Below are positions 1 through 7,151 of a DNA stretch of 12,708 nt, in pieces. The stretch's first letter is position 1. Each line of letters begins with the position of its first letter. This stretch comes from Actinomycetes bacterium. Lineage in GTDB: Bacteria > Actinomycetota > Actinomycetes > Actinomycetales > Microbacteriaceae. The notes under the pieces were generated by a model that had not been told where the DNA came from, searched no databases, and was given only the letters and a program-made list of their open reading frames with translations. The stretch is from positions 1 to 12,708 of the forward strand of contig JAEYVF010000098.1 of NCBI GenBank assembly GCA_023432005.1, in the 5' to 3' direction. The translations under genes were made by a program, and so were the position numbers.

Positions 1-456
1 AACCCGGTCGCCTCCGTGCTCATCCGCTCGGCCGCACTGCGCGCGCCGCAGCTCGGGGCGACGCTCCATGTCGCCTCCGCTCTCGCCGTCGACGAGCGGC
101 CCGACGGCGCCTGGCACGCGGAGTGGCCCGCGCTGCGCGAGCTGCTGCGGCTCGCGCTCGGCGCCTCGGCCCATGCGGCACGACTCGCCGCGGGCCTGCG
201 GGTCGATGCCGAGGCCGCCGCGCACAACCTCGGCCTCACCGGCGGGCGTATCGTCGCGGAGCGCCTCGGTCGCGTGCTCGTGCCCCTCATCGGACCCGAG
301 CGCTTCGCCGAGCTGCTCACGGGCGAGGGCGAGCTCGCCCCCCGCATCCGCGCGCTGCCCGAGGCCGCCGGGATCGACGTCGACGGCCTGCTCGACCCGG
401 CCGCCTACACGGGCCTCGCCGTGCGCCTCGTCGACTCGCTCGGGGAGCAGCCGTGA
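1..456 (+). CDS. pcaB: 3-carboxy-cis,cis-muconate cycloisomerase, C-terminal part (partial)
   Basis: This is the 3' end of a gene that begins before the window; 151 residues are present and the frame is open from base 1. The fragment starts with NPVASVLIRS, which matches the region just after the fumarase/aspartase-superfamily signature loop in PcaB proteins. It continues with the mostly helical C-terminal domain, including GLTGGRIVAERL. The enzyme lactonises 3-carboxy-cis,cis-muconate to 4-carboxymuconolactone in the protocatechuate branch of the beta-ketoadipate pathway, in the cytoplasm. Family members are about 350-450 residues, so roughly two thirds lies upstream. Its TGA stop overlaps the GTG start of pcaD (GTGA), and the order pcaB-pcaD-pcaC strongly supports the call. 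From sequence alone other members of the superfamily, such as adenylosuccinate lyase, are possible, but the context makes that unlikely. Confidence 0.9.
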   Translation, partial: NPVASVLIRSAALRAPQLGATLHVASALAVDERPDGAWHAEWPALRELLRLALGASAHAARLAAGLRVDAEAAAHNLGLTGGRIVAERLGRVLVPLIGPERFAELLTGEGELAPRIRALPEAAGIDVDGLLDPAAYTGLAVRLVDSLGEQP

Positions 457-1226
457 TCTCCCTCCGCTTCACCGACCCCGTGGGACCCGCGGGCGCGCCG
501 CTGCTCGTGCTCGGACCCTCGCTCGGCACCTCGACGATCCTGTGGGAGGCGACGACACCCGCGCTCGCCGAGCGCTACCGCGTCGTCGCGTGGGACCTGC
601 CCGGGCACGGCGCCTCGCCGGCCGCGACCGAGGCGTTCACGGTCGCCGACCTCGCGGATGCCGTGGCCGCGTCCGTCGACGAGCGCGCCTTCCTCTACGC
701 GGGCGTCTCGCTCGGCGGCGCGACGGGTCTCGAGCTGCTGCTGCGGCATCCGGATCGCGTGCGGGCCGCCGCGATCGTCGCGTCGGGCGCGCAGCTCGGC
801 TCGCCGACCGCCTGGGCCGAGCGGGCCGCGCAGGTGCGCGCGCAGTCCACGTCGAGCGTCATCATCGGCTCGGCCCAGCGCTGGTTCGCCGAGGGGTCGA
901 TCGCGCGCATCCCCGAGCTGTCGGGGCGCCTCCTGCACGCGCTGCAGGACGCCGACGACGAGAGTTACGCCCGATGCTGCGAGGCCCTCGCGGTCTACGA
1001 CGTGCGCGACCGGCTCGAGCGCATCGCTGCGCCCGTGCTCGCCCTCTGGGGCCGTCACGACCAGATCGGCACCGAGGCGAAGGCCGTCGAGATCGCCGAG
1101 GGCGTGGCCGAGGGCCGCACGGCCGTCGTCGAGGACGCCGCGCACCTCCCGCCCGCCGAGCAGCCCGAGGCCACCGTCCGCGCGCTGCGGGACTTCTTCG
1201 ATCCCCTGACGGGAGGCATCCGATGA
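453..1226 (+). CDS. pcaD: 3-oxoadipate enol-lactonase (alpha/beta hydrolase)
   Basis: The product has 257 residues, normal for PcaD. It hydrolyses 3-oxoadipate enol-lactone to 3-oxoadipate. The alpha/beta-hydrolase fold is clear: a WDLPGHG loop near residues 47-53, the nucleophile elbow GVSLGG with Ser86, the acid Asp203 in LWGRHDQ, and the base His231 in DAAHLPP. The GTG at 453 was chosen because it overlaps the pcaB stop and gives the usual family N-terminus (VISLRFTDP); the reading frame extends further upstream, but only as antisense-like sequence inside pcaB. The ATGA overlap with pcaC points to translational coupling. In many actinobacteria PcaD and PcaC are fused into one protein (PcaL); here they are separate but overlapping genes in different frames. 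Confidence 0.93.
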   Translation: MISLRFTDPVGPAGAPLLVLGPSLGTSTILWEATTPALAERYRVVAWDLPGHGASPAATEAFTVADLADAVAASVDERAFLYAGVSLGGATGLELLLRHPDRVRAAAIVASGAQLGSPTAWAERAAQVRAQSTSSVIIGSAQRWFAEGSIARIPELSGRLLHALQDADDESYARCCEALAVYDVRDRLERIAAPVLALWGRHDQIGTEAKAVEIAEGVAEGRTAVVEDAAHLPPAEQPEATVRALRDFFDPLTGGIR

Positions 1227-1663
1227 CGCGACCCGGAGGCGAGGGGCTGAGCGACGCCGAGCGCTACGCGCAGGGCATGGCCGTGCGTCGCGCCGTGCTC
1301 TCCGACGCGCACGTCGATCGCGCCATCGAGAGCACGACCGAGCTCACGGCCGACTGGCAGGACTTCATCACGCGCACGGCGTGGGGCGAGGTCTGGTCGC
1401 GCCCCGGCCTCGACCGCCGCTCGCGCTCGATCGCCGTGCTGAGCTCGCTCATCGCGCACGGCCACCACGAGGAGCTCGCGATGCACCTGCGCGCCGCGCT
1501 CCGCAACGGCCTCACGGTCGAGGAGATCCGCGAGGTGATCCTGCAGTCGGCGATCTACTCCGGGGTGCCCGCCGCCAACACCGCCTTCCGCATCGCGCAG
1601 GAGGTGCTCGGCGCGTCGGGCGACCCGAACGTCCCGGACGAGGCACCCGAGGAGGACGCGTGA
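1223..1663 (+). CDS. pcaC: 4-carboxymuconolactone decarboxylase
   Basis: The product has 146 residues, close to free-standing PcaC proteins. It decarboxylates 4-carboxymuconolactone to 3-oxoadipate enol-lactone, the substrate of PcaD. The carboxymuconolactone-decarboxylase domain spans about residues 45-128: WQDFITRTAWGEVWSRPGL, then SLIAHGHHEELAMHLRAAL with the conserved His/Glu cluster at 79-84, then NGLTVEEIREVILQ and YSGVPAANTAF. The start ATG overlaps the pcaD stop and the TGA stop overlaps the GTG of the next gene, so it sits inside a tightly coupled operon. The last 15 residues are acidic and probably disordered. Nothing in the sequence suggests damage. Confidence 0.93.
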   Translation: MTRPGGEGLSDAERYAQGMAVRRAVLSDAHVDRAIESTTELTADWQDFITRTAWGEVWSRPGLDRRSRSIAVLSSLIAHGHHEELAMHLRAALRNGLTVEEIREVILQSAIYSGVPAANTAFRIAQEVLGASGDPNVPDEAPEEDA

Positions 1664-2406
1664 TCGACAAGACCGTCGCGACCCCCGCGGATGCCGTAGC
1701 GGGCATCCCGGACGGCTCGACCGTGATGATCGGCGGCTTCGGGCGCGCGGGTCAGCCCGTCGAGCTCATCGACGCCCTCATCGCCAGCGGCGCGCGCGAC
1801 CTGACCATCGTGAGCAACAACGCCGGCAACGGCGACGTGGGCCTCGCCGCTCTGCTCAGGGAGCGACGCGTGCGCCGCATCCTGTGCTCCTTCCCCCGCC
1901 AGCACGACTCGTGGGTGTTCGACGAGCTGTACCGCGCAGGCGAGATCGAGCTCGAGCTCGTGCCGCAGGGCAACCTCGCCGAGCGCATCCGCGCCGCGGG
2001 CGCCGGCATCGGCGCCTTCTTCTCCCCCACGGGCGTCGGCACGGTGCTCGCGGAGGGGAAGGAGGAGCGCGTGATCGACGGCCGACGCTACGTGCTCGAG
2101 TACCCCATCCGCGCCGACGTCGCGCTCATCTCGGCGCTCAAGGCCGACCGCTGGGGCAACCTCGTCTATCGCGAGACCGCGCGCAACTTCGGGCCCGTCA
2201 TGGCGTCGGCCGCGACGACGACGATCGCGCAGGTCGACGAGGTCGTCGAGCTCGGCTCCCTCGATCCGGAGGCCGTGGCGACCCCCGGCATCTTCGTCGA
2301 GCGCGTCGTGGCCGTGGGTTCGCGGCCGTGGCTCGTCGACGGCGAGTTCGTGGGAGGCGTCGACGTCGAGGGCCGCGCCCTCGGCTCACGGGAGGCCTCG
2401 GCATGA
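1660..2406 (+). CDS. pcaI: 3-oxoadipate CoA-transferase, subunit A
   Basis: The product has 248 residues. It is the alpha subunit of a class I CoA-transferase that moves CoA from succinyl-CoA to 3-oxoadipate, acting with the next gene's product. Visible hallmarks are the N-terminal glycine-rich segment MIGGFGRAGQP (residues 23-33), SNNAGNGDVGLAALL (52-66), QGNLAERIRAAGAGIGAFFS, and the GVGTVLAEGKEE stretch typical of subunit A. The GTG start overlaps the pcaC stop (GTGA) and gives the standard family N-terminus (VIDKTVATPADAV). Catabolic genes on both sides favour 3-oxoadipate as substrate over acetoacetate or other 3-oxoacids. Motifs alone would not separate PcaI from ScoA or CatI. Confidence 0.92.
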   Translation: MIDKTVATPADAVAGIPDGSTVMIGGFGRAGQPVELIDALIASGARDLTIVSNNAGNGDVGLAALLRERRVRRILCSFPRQHDSWVFDELYRAGEIELELVPQGNLAERIRAAGAGIGAFFSPTGVGTVLAEGKEERVIDGRRYVLEYPIRADVALISALKADRWGNLVYRETARNFGPVMASAATTTIAQVDEVVELGSLDPEAVATPGIFVERVVAVGSRPWLVDGEFVGGVDVEGRALGSREASA

Positions 2407-3068
2407 GCACGCGTATCTCGCGCGACGAGCTCGCCCGCCGCGTCGCCGCCGACATCCCCGAGGGGTCCTACGTCAACCTCGGCATCGGGGCGCCGACCCT
2501 CGTGGCGAACTTCCTGCCCGAGGACCAGGAGATCATCCTGCACACCGAGAACGGCCTGCTCGGGATGGGGCCCGCGCCCGTCGAGGGGCGCGTCGACCCC
2601 GACCTCATCAACGCGGGCAAGGAGCCCGTGACCGCGCTCCCGGGCGCCGCGTACTTCCACCACGCCGACTCGTTCGCGATGATGCGCGGCGGCCACCTCG
2701 ACGTGTGCGTGCTCGGCGCGTTCCAGGTGAGCGAGCGCGGCGACCTCGCCAACTGGTCGACGGGCGCACCCGGCGCGATCCCGGCCGTCGGCGGCGCGAT
2801 GGACCTCGCGATCGGCGCGAAGGCCGTCTACGTCATGACCGATCTGCTCACCAAGGAGGGCGCCTCGAAGCTCGTCGCCGCGTGCGACTACCCGCTCACG
2901 GGCGTCGGATGCGTCTCGCGCGTCTACACCGACCATGCCGTCTTCGACGTCACGTCCGACGGCTTCGCCGTGCGCGAGCTGTTCGGCGACACCACCGTCG
3001 ACGAGCTCGCGGGCCTCACGGGGCTCGCGCTCGTCGACGCGACCGCCACCGCGACCCGGGAGGACTGA
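2403..3068 (+). CDS. pcaJ: 3-oxoadipate CoA-transferase, subunit B
   Basis: The product has 221 residues and is the beta subunit partner of the preceding PcaI. It contains the catalytic glutamate in the family motif HTENGLLGMGP (Glu49), preceded by VNLGIGAPTLVANFLP (residues 24-39). Conserved downstream parts are DLINAGKEPVTALPGA and the MRGGHLDVCVLGAFQV segment typical of subunit B. The ATG overlaps the pcaI stop (ATGA), implying coupled synthesis in equal amounts for an A2B2-type complex. The stop is followed by one base and then the pcaF start. As with pcaI, assignment to 3-oxoadipate rather than other short 3-oxoacids rests on operon context. Confidence 0.92.
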   Translation: MSTRISRDELARRVAADIPEGSYVNLGIGAPTLVANFLPEDQEIILHTENGLLGMGPAPVEGRVDPDLINAGKEPVTALPGAAYFHHADSFAMMRGGHLDVCVLGAFQVSERGDLANWSTGAPGAIPAVGGAMDLAIGAKAVYVMTDLLTKEGASKLVAACDYPLTGVGCVSRVYTDHAVFDVTSDGFAVRELFGDTTVDELAGLTGLALVDATATATRED

Positions 3069-3069
3069 C

Positions 3070-4239
3070 ATGCCCGCGAGCTACGTCTACGACGCCGTCC
3101 GCACGCCGTTCGGTCGGGCGGGTGGTGCCCTCGCCGGGGTGCGTCCCGACGACCTCGCGGCCGTCGTCATGCGCTCGGTCGTGGAGCGCACGCGCCTCGA
3201 CCCGGCGCGCATCGACGACGTCGTCTTCGGCGACGCGAACCAGGCGGGAGAGGACAACCGGGACGTCGCGCGCTTCGGCGCCCTGCTGGCCGGGTTCCCC
3301 ACCTCGGTGCCGGGCGTCACGGTCAACCGCCTGTGCGGCTCGGCCGTCGAGGCCGTCATCCAGGGCTCACGGGCGATCGAGGCGGGAGACGCGGATGTCG
3401 TGCTCGCGGGCGGCGTCGAGTCGATGAGCCGCGCGCCCTTCATCGTCGAGAAGGCGCGGAAGCCGTACCCGGCATCCGGCAACCCGACGATGTGGAACTC
3501 CTCGATCGGGTGGCGCATGGTGAACCCCGCCTTCCCGACCCCGTGGACGATCTCGAACGGCGAGTCGGCGCAGAAGCTCGCCGAGCTCTACGACATCTCG
3601 CGCGAGGAGCAGGACGCCTTCGCGCTGCGCAGCCACCGGCTCGCGGCGGAGGCGTGGGCCGCGGGTGTCTACGACGGCGAGATCGTGCAGGTGCCGGGCG
3701 CCGAGCTCGCGCGCGACGAGGGCATCCGCGACGACACGACGCTCGAGAAGCTCGGCGCGCTCCGGGCCCTCTTCGGCGAGGGCGGCTCCGTCACGGCCGG
3801 CAACTCGTCCTCGATCAACGACGGAGCCTCCGCGGTGCTGCTCGGCGGCGAGGGAGCGCTCGACGCCGAGCCGCTCGCGCGCATCACGGGCCGCGGCGTG
3901 TACGGCAACGACCCCGACCTCTTCGGCATCGCGCCCGTCGAGGCGGCCGATCGGGCGCTCGCGCGTGCCGGCCGCACGTGGGCCGACGTCGACCTCGTCG
4001 AGCTCAACGAGGCCTTCGCGTCGCAGAGCCTCGCATGCCTCAAGCTGTGGCCGGAGCTCGACCCGGCGCGCGTCAACGTGCACGGCGGCGCGATCGCGAT
4101 CGGGCACCCGCTCGGCGCATCCGGCGGTCGCGTCGTCGGCCACGCGGCCCACGAGCTCGCGCGCCGGGGCGGCGGGATCGCGGTCGTGGCGATCTGCATC
4201 GGCGTGGGCCAGGGCCTCGCGATCGTGCTCGAACGGTAG
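3070..4239 (+). CDS. pcaF: 3-oxoadipyl-CoA thiolase
   Basis: The product has 389 residues. This thiolase cleaves 3-oxoadipyl-CoA with CoA to succinyl-CoA and acetyl-CoA, the last step of the pathway. The nucleophilic Cys89 lies in VNRLCGSAVEA; the catalytic His346 lies in AIAIGHPLGASGGR; the second active-site Cys376 lies in AICIGVGQG. The GNSSSINDGASA and LNEAFASQ motifs are also present. It is slightly shorter than the roughly 400 residues usual for PcaF, without any missing catalytic block. The ATG lies just past the pcaJ stop, and a GGGAGG stretch inside the end of pcaJ (3057-3063) can serve as ribosome binding site. Motifs alone would also allow an acetyl-CoA acetyltransferase; the operon decides. 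Confidence 0.92.
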   Translation: MPASYVYDAVRTPFGRAGGALAGVRPDDLAAVVMRSVVERTRLDPARIDDVVFGDANQAGEDNRDVARFGALLAGFPTSVPGVTVNRLCGSAVEAVIQGSRAIEAGDADVVLAGGVESMSRAPFIVEKARKPYPASGNPTMWNSSIGWRMVNPAFPTPWTISNGESAQKLAELYDISREEQDAFALRSHRLAAEAWAAGVYDGEIVQVPGAELARDEGIRDDTTLEKLGALRALFGEGGSVTAGNSSSINDGASAVLLGGEGALDAEPLARITGRGVYGNDPDLFGIAPVEAADRALARAGRTWADVDLVELNEAFASQSLACLKLWPELDPARVNVHGGAIAIGHPLGASGGRVVGHAAHELARRGGGIAVVAICIGVGQGLAIVLER

Positions 4240-4269
4240 GCGAGGTCGGGACGCTGACGGCGTGCCCGC

Positions 4270-4285
4270 GGAGGAGAATGGCCCC
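4270..4285 (+). promoter_or_regulatory. Start region of the TSUP permease gene (ribosome binding site, possible -10)
   Basis: GGAGGAG (4270-4276) sits 9 bases before the GTG at 4286 and supports that start over the in-frame GTG at 4262, which has no such site. The overlapping hexamer GAGAAT (4274-4279) is followed by exactly 6 bases and the GTG, the spacing seen at the leaderless-type starts elsewhere in this window, so a weak -10 box is an alternative reading. No convincing -35 box is visible. Confidence 0.5.
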
Positions 4286-5065
4286 GTGCACACCGAACGC
4301 GAGGCCCGGCCGGCCCTCTGGGTGCTGCTCGCCATCGGTGCGTTCACGGGACTCGTCTCGGGGCTCTTCGGCGTCGGCGGCGGCGTCGTCATCGTTCCCG
4401 CGCTCGTCGCGCTCGGCATCGCGCAGAAGCGCGCATCCGCCACCTCTCTCGTCGCCTTACTGCCGATCTCGATCGCCGGCACCACGAGCTACGCGATCGG
4501 CGGGCAGGTCGATGTGCTCGCGGCGCTCCTGCTCGCCGCCGGAAGCGTCGTCGGCTCGCCGATCGGCGTGCGCCTGCTGCACCGTCTGCCGCAGCGCGTG
4601 CTGCCGTGGATCTTCGTGGGCTTCATCGCGCTCGTCGTCGTCGGCCTGCTGCTCTCGCCGCCGTCGCGCGACGGCGAGGTCGAGCTCACGTGGTGGTCGG
4701 CCGCCGCGCTCGTCGGCATCGGCCTCGTCGCGGGCCTGCTCTCCGGGCTCGTGGGGGTCGGCGGCGGCGTCGTCGCCGTGCCGGGGCTCGAGATCGTCGT
4801 CGGCGCGGGCGACCTCGTCGCGCGCGGCACCTCGCTCGCCATGATGATCCCGACGACCCTCGTCGGCATCCTCACCCACCGCACGCACTTCGACGTCGAT
4901 GTGCGCTCGGGCCTCGCCCTCGGCGCCGCCGCGGTCGTCGTGACCCCGCTGGGCGCGTGGCTCGCCCGCCTCCTCGACCCTGCCGTCGGCTCCGTGCTCT
5001 TCGCACTGTTCCTCATCGCCGTGAGCGTCGTCGTCGTGTGGCGCGCGCGGCCGAGTCGCGCGTAG
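4286..5065 (+). CDS. TauE/SafE (TSUP) family membrane permease
   Basis: The product has 259 residues and is a polytopic inner-membrane protein with about eight hydrophobic segments. The internal duplication diagnostic of the TSUP family is plain: GLVSGLFGVGGG at residues 22-33 and GLLSGLVGVGGG at 150-161, each followed by VVxVPxL. Between the halves lies a short hydrophilic stretch (about 124-136). TSUP proteins move small anions or organic acids such as sulfite, sulfoacetate or thiosulfate, and the substrate cannot be read from sequence. It begins 46 bases after pcaF on the same strand, so it may be expressed with the pca genes and could handle an aromatic or dicarboxylic acid, but that is inference from position only. 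No regulator or sulfur-metabolism gene is nearby. Confidence 0.88.
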   Translation: MHTEREARPALWVLLAIGAFTGLVSGLFGVGGGVVIVPALVALGIAQKRASATSLVALLPISIAGTTSYAIGGQVDVLAALLLAAGSVVGSPIGVRLLHRLPQRVLPWIFVGFIALVVVGLLLSPPSRDGEVELTWWSAAALVGIGLVAGLLSGLVGVGGGVVAVPGLEIVVGAGDLVARGTSLAMMIPTTLVGILTHRTHFDVDVRSGLALGAAAVVVTPLGAWLARLLDPAVGSVLFALFLIAVSVVVVWRARPSRA

Positions 5066-5082
5066 ACCTCCCCCGGCATCCG

Positions 5083-5128
5083 CGTCAAGGGGAGCGCCGA
5101 GCGGCACGGGCGGGAGCATGCTGAGCAC
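5083..5128 (+). promoter_or_regulatory. Promoter region of the lipoprotein-NRAMP-PRC operon, with shared element CGTCAAGGGG
   Basis: CGTCAAGGGG (5083-5092) lies exactly 36 bases before the GTG start at 5129. The same 10-mer lies exactly 36 bases before the dehydrogenase start at 7575. CATGCT (5117-5122), a plausible -10 box, is followed by 6 bases and the GTG, consistent with a leaderless transcript. The element would then cover about -46 to -37, just upstream of where a -35 box should lie. An activator site is the simplest reading, but this is inference. GGGAG (5112-5116) is an alternative, rather distant, ribosome binding site. Confidence 0.5.
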
Positions 5129-5542
5129 GTGACCCACCGGACCCGCGCCGTCGCCGCGGCGCTCGCTCTCACCGCCGCCCTGTCGGCATGCGCGTCGATC
5201 GACGACACCCTGCGCGACGCCGCCGACACGGGGGTCGCGGCCGTCGGCTCGTCGGCCATCGCCGCCGAGCAGCACGAGTCCGAGCGGCTCCTCGGGCCGC
5301 CCACCGACACCGTGTTCTCCGACGCGATCGCGGAGCTCACCGACGCCTCGCGCGCGGTGCTCGAGCTCACGCCGGCCGACGCGGATGCCGCGGATCGTCG
5401 CGACGACGTCGAGCACGCGCTCCGCGAGGCGCTCGACGTCGTGACGGGGGCGCGCGCGGCCCTCGCCCGGGGCGACGCGCTCGACGGATGGGCCGAGCGC
5501 CTCCGGGCTGCGCGCGACGGCCTCGAGGGGGCGGCCGGATGA
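5129..5542 (+). CDS. Small predicted lipoprotein of unknown function
   Basis: The product has 137 residues. The N-terminus is a lipoprotein signal: basic start (THRTR), hydrophobic core, and the lipobox LSAC with Cys21 as lipidation site, so the mature protein should be anchored on the outer face of the membrane. The mature part is about 117 residues, Ala/Asp/Glu/Arg-rich and predicted helical, with no cysteine beyond Cys21 and no motif I recognise. I chose the GTG at 5129 because it begins right at the signal peptide; the ATG at 5118 is in another frame and stops after four codons. The stop overlaps the ATG of the NRAMP-like gene (ATGA), which suggests the lipoprotein works with that transporter, for example as an accessory subunit. 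Function is otherwise unknown. Confidence 0.75.
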   Translation: MTHRTRAVAAALALTAALSACASIDDTLRDAADTGVAAVGSSAIAAEQHESERLLGPPTDTVFSDAIAELTDASRAVLELTPADADAADRRDDVEHALREALDVVTGARAALARGDALDGWAERLRAARDGLEGAAG

Positions 5543-6768
5543 AGAAGCTCTTCGCCGTCGCCCTCGGGGTGCTCACCGCGATCGGCGGCTTCGTCGACAT
5601 CGGCGACCTCGTAACGAACGCCGTCGTCGGCTCGCGGTTCGGCATGTCGCTCGCGTGGGTCGTCGCCGTGGGCGTCGTCGGCATCTGCCTCTTCGCCAAC
5701 ATGTCGGGGCGCGTCGCGGCGGTGAGCGGGCGCGCCACCTTCGAGATCATCCGAGAGCGCCTCGGGCCCCGCGCAGGTCTCGCGAACCTCGGCGCGAGCT
5801 TCTTCATCAACCTCATGACGATGGCAGCCGAGATCGGCGGCATCGCGCTCGTGCTGCAGCTCGTGACCGGGATCGGCCCGATGCTCTGGATGCCGCTCGC
5901 GGCCTTCGCGGTGTGGATCGTCGTGTGGCGCGCCAAGTTCTCGCAGCTCGAGAACGCCGCGGGGCTCCTCGGGCTGAGCCTCATCGTGTTCGTCGTCGCG
6001 GTCGTCATGCTCGGGCCCGACTGGGGCGAGCTCGGGCGCCAGGCGATCGCGCCGAGCGTTCCCGCATCCGAGAACCCGGCGAGCTACTGGTACTACGCCG
6101 TCGCGCTCTTCGGCGCCGCGATGACGCCCTACGAGGTGTTCTTCTTCTCGTCGGGGGCGATCGAGGAGGGCTGGACGCGGCGCGACCTCGGGCAGGCGCG
6201 CATCAACGTGCTCGTGGGGTTCCCGCTCGGCGGCGTGCTCTCGCTCGCGATCGCCGCGGCGGCGGCGACCGTGCTGCTGCCGCAGGCGATCGCCGTGACG
6301 TCGCTCTCGCAGGTCGTGCTGCCCGTCGTGCAGGCGGGCGGCACGATCGCGTTCTGCTTCCTCGTGGTCGGGATGCTCGCGGCGTTCTTCGGCGCAGCGC
6401 TCGAGACGACGCTCTCGAGCGGCTACACGATCGCGCAGTACTTCGGATGGTCGTGGGGCAAGTTCCGCCGGCCCGCGAAGGCTGCGCGCTTCCACCTCGT
6501 CATGATCGTGGGGCTGCTGCTCGCGCTCGGCATCCTGCTCACGGGCGTCGACCCCGTCGCGGTCACCGAGTACTCGGTCGTGTTCTCGGCGGTCGCGCTG
6601 CCCCTCACCTACATCCCGATCCTCGTGATCTCCAACGATCCCGACTACATGGGCCGTGACGTCAACAGCCCGGCGGTCAACGCGTTCGCGCTCGTGTACC
6701 TCGTCATCATCGTCGTCGCGGCCGTCGCGGCGATCCCGCTCATGATCATCACGGGAGCAGGCGCATGA
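5539..6768 (+). CDS. Atypical NRAMP-family membrane transporter
   Basis: The product has 409 residues with about eleven hydrophobic segments. Segment order, length and the two helix-break regions fit the NRAMP (SLC11) fold of proton-coupled divalent metal importers. The metal-site motifs are not canonical. In the first helix the usual DPGN is DIGD (residues 20-23). In the sixth, the usual MPHN region reads MTPYE (195-199) within FGAAMTPYEVFFFSS, which by alignment puts Thr196 where the metal-binding Met normally is and Tyr198 at the usual His. Transition-metal selectivity is therefore doubtful; magnesium or another hard cation, or another substrate, is possible. The gene overlaps the lipoprotein gene upstream and a PRC-barrel-like gene downstream by 4 bases each. 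Family membership is fairly secure; substrate is unknown. Confidence 0.82.
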   Translation: MKKLFAVALGVLTAIGGFVDIGDLVTNAVVGSRFGMSLAWVVAVGVVGICLFANMSGRVAAVSGRATFEIIRERLGPRAGLANLGASFFINLMTMAAEIGGIALVLQLVTGIGPMLWMPLAAFAVWIVVWRAKFSQLENAAGLLGLSLIVFVVAVVMLGPDWGELGRQAIAPSVPASENPASYWYYAVALFGAAMTPYEVFFFSSGAIEEGWTRRDLGQARINVLVGFPLGGVLSLAIAAAAATVLLPQAIAVTSLSQVVLPVVQAGGTIAFCFLVVGMLAAFFGAALETTLSSGYTIAQYFGWSWGKFRRPAKAARFHLVMIVGLLLALGILLTGVDPVAVTEYSVVFSAVALPLTYIPILVISNDPDYMGRDVNSPAVNAFALVYLVIIVVAAVAAIPLMIITGAGA

Positions 6769-7151
6769 AGCATCCGTCCGTGCGCGCGGGGCGCGTGATC
6801 GACGCCCAGCTGCATCTCCTCGATCGCCAGGTGCTCGACGCCGACGGCGTGCCGATCACCGCCGTCGACGATCTCGAGCTCGGCGACGTGCCGCTCGACA
6901 CCGACCTGGCGGGCGTCGAGCCCCCCGCCATCGAGAGCCTCCTGAGCGGGGCCGTGCTCGGCACGCGCATCTTCGGCGGGCGGCCGCCCGAGAGCCGATG
7001 GCACCGCATCCCCTGGTCGGCGATCGACGAGCTCACGACCGCGATCCACCTCGACGCGCGCGGCGACGACCTCGAGGTCACGTGGCCCGAGCGCTGGGTG
7101 CGCGACCACGTGATCGGACGCATCCCGGGGGGTCGACATGATCCTGAGTGA
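6765..7151 (+). CDS. PRC-barrel-like protein, first of a tandem pair
   Basis: The product has 128 residues, is soluble and acidic, and has no signal peptide or membrane helix. Residues 17-39 (LHLLDRQVLDADGVPITAVD and on through LELGD) have the PRC-barrel pattern of a beta strand, an Asp/Gly-containing turn and a second strand. The middle is an Ala/Gly/Pro-containing link, and a second small beta-rich part (about 78-105, WHRIPWSAIDEL) resembles the end of a PRC module. PRC-barrel domains act as small binding or adaptor modules in RNA processing, photosynthetic reaction centres and metal or envelope stress contexts. Here the gene is coupled to the NRAMP-like gene by an ATGA overlap, so a regulatory role on the transporter is a reasonable inference. 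It overlaps the next gene by 14 bases. Confidence 0.7.
   Translation: MKHPSVRAGRVIDAQLHLLDRQVLDADGVPITAVDDLELGDVPLDTDLAGVEPPAIESLLSGAVLGTRIFGGRPPESRWHRIPWSAIDELTTAIHLDARGDDLEVTWPERWVRDHVIGRIPGGRHDPE

Noticed and set aside
68..1222. Long + strand reading frame running through pcaB and pcaD into pcaC
   Set aside because: The upstream part is a third-frame shadow full of Arg, Ser and Pro with no family resemblance; only the part from the ATG at 1223 is the real pcaC.
453..4239. pca cluster as a novel pathway
   Set aside because: Gene order, motifs and lengths fit the well-known protocatechuate branch of the beta-ketoadipate pathway; nothing unusual beyond tight overlaps.
4262..4285. GTG at 4262 as start of the TSUP permease
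   Set aside because: It would put the ribosome binding site GGAGGAG inside the coding region and adds only polar residues; the GTG at 4286 is better placed.
5118..5132. ATG at 5118 as a start or leader peptide before the lipoprotein gene
   Set aside because: It encodes only four residues before TGA and overlaps the predicted -10 box; there is no sign of an attenuator.
4457..6495. Very long open frames on the - strand opposite the permease and NRAMP-like genes
   Set aside because: Their translations are His/Arg/Asp/Glu-rich low-complexity sequence, the usual mirror of high-GC coding DNA, with no motifs, while the + strand genes carry clear family signatures.
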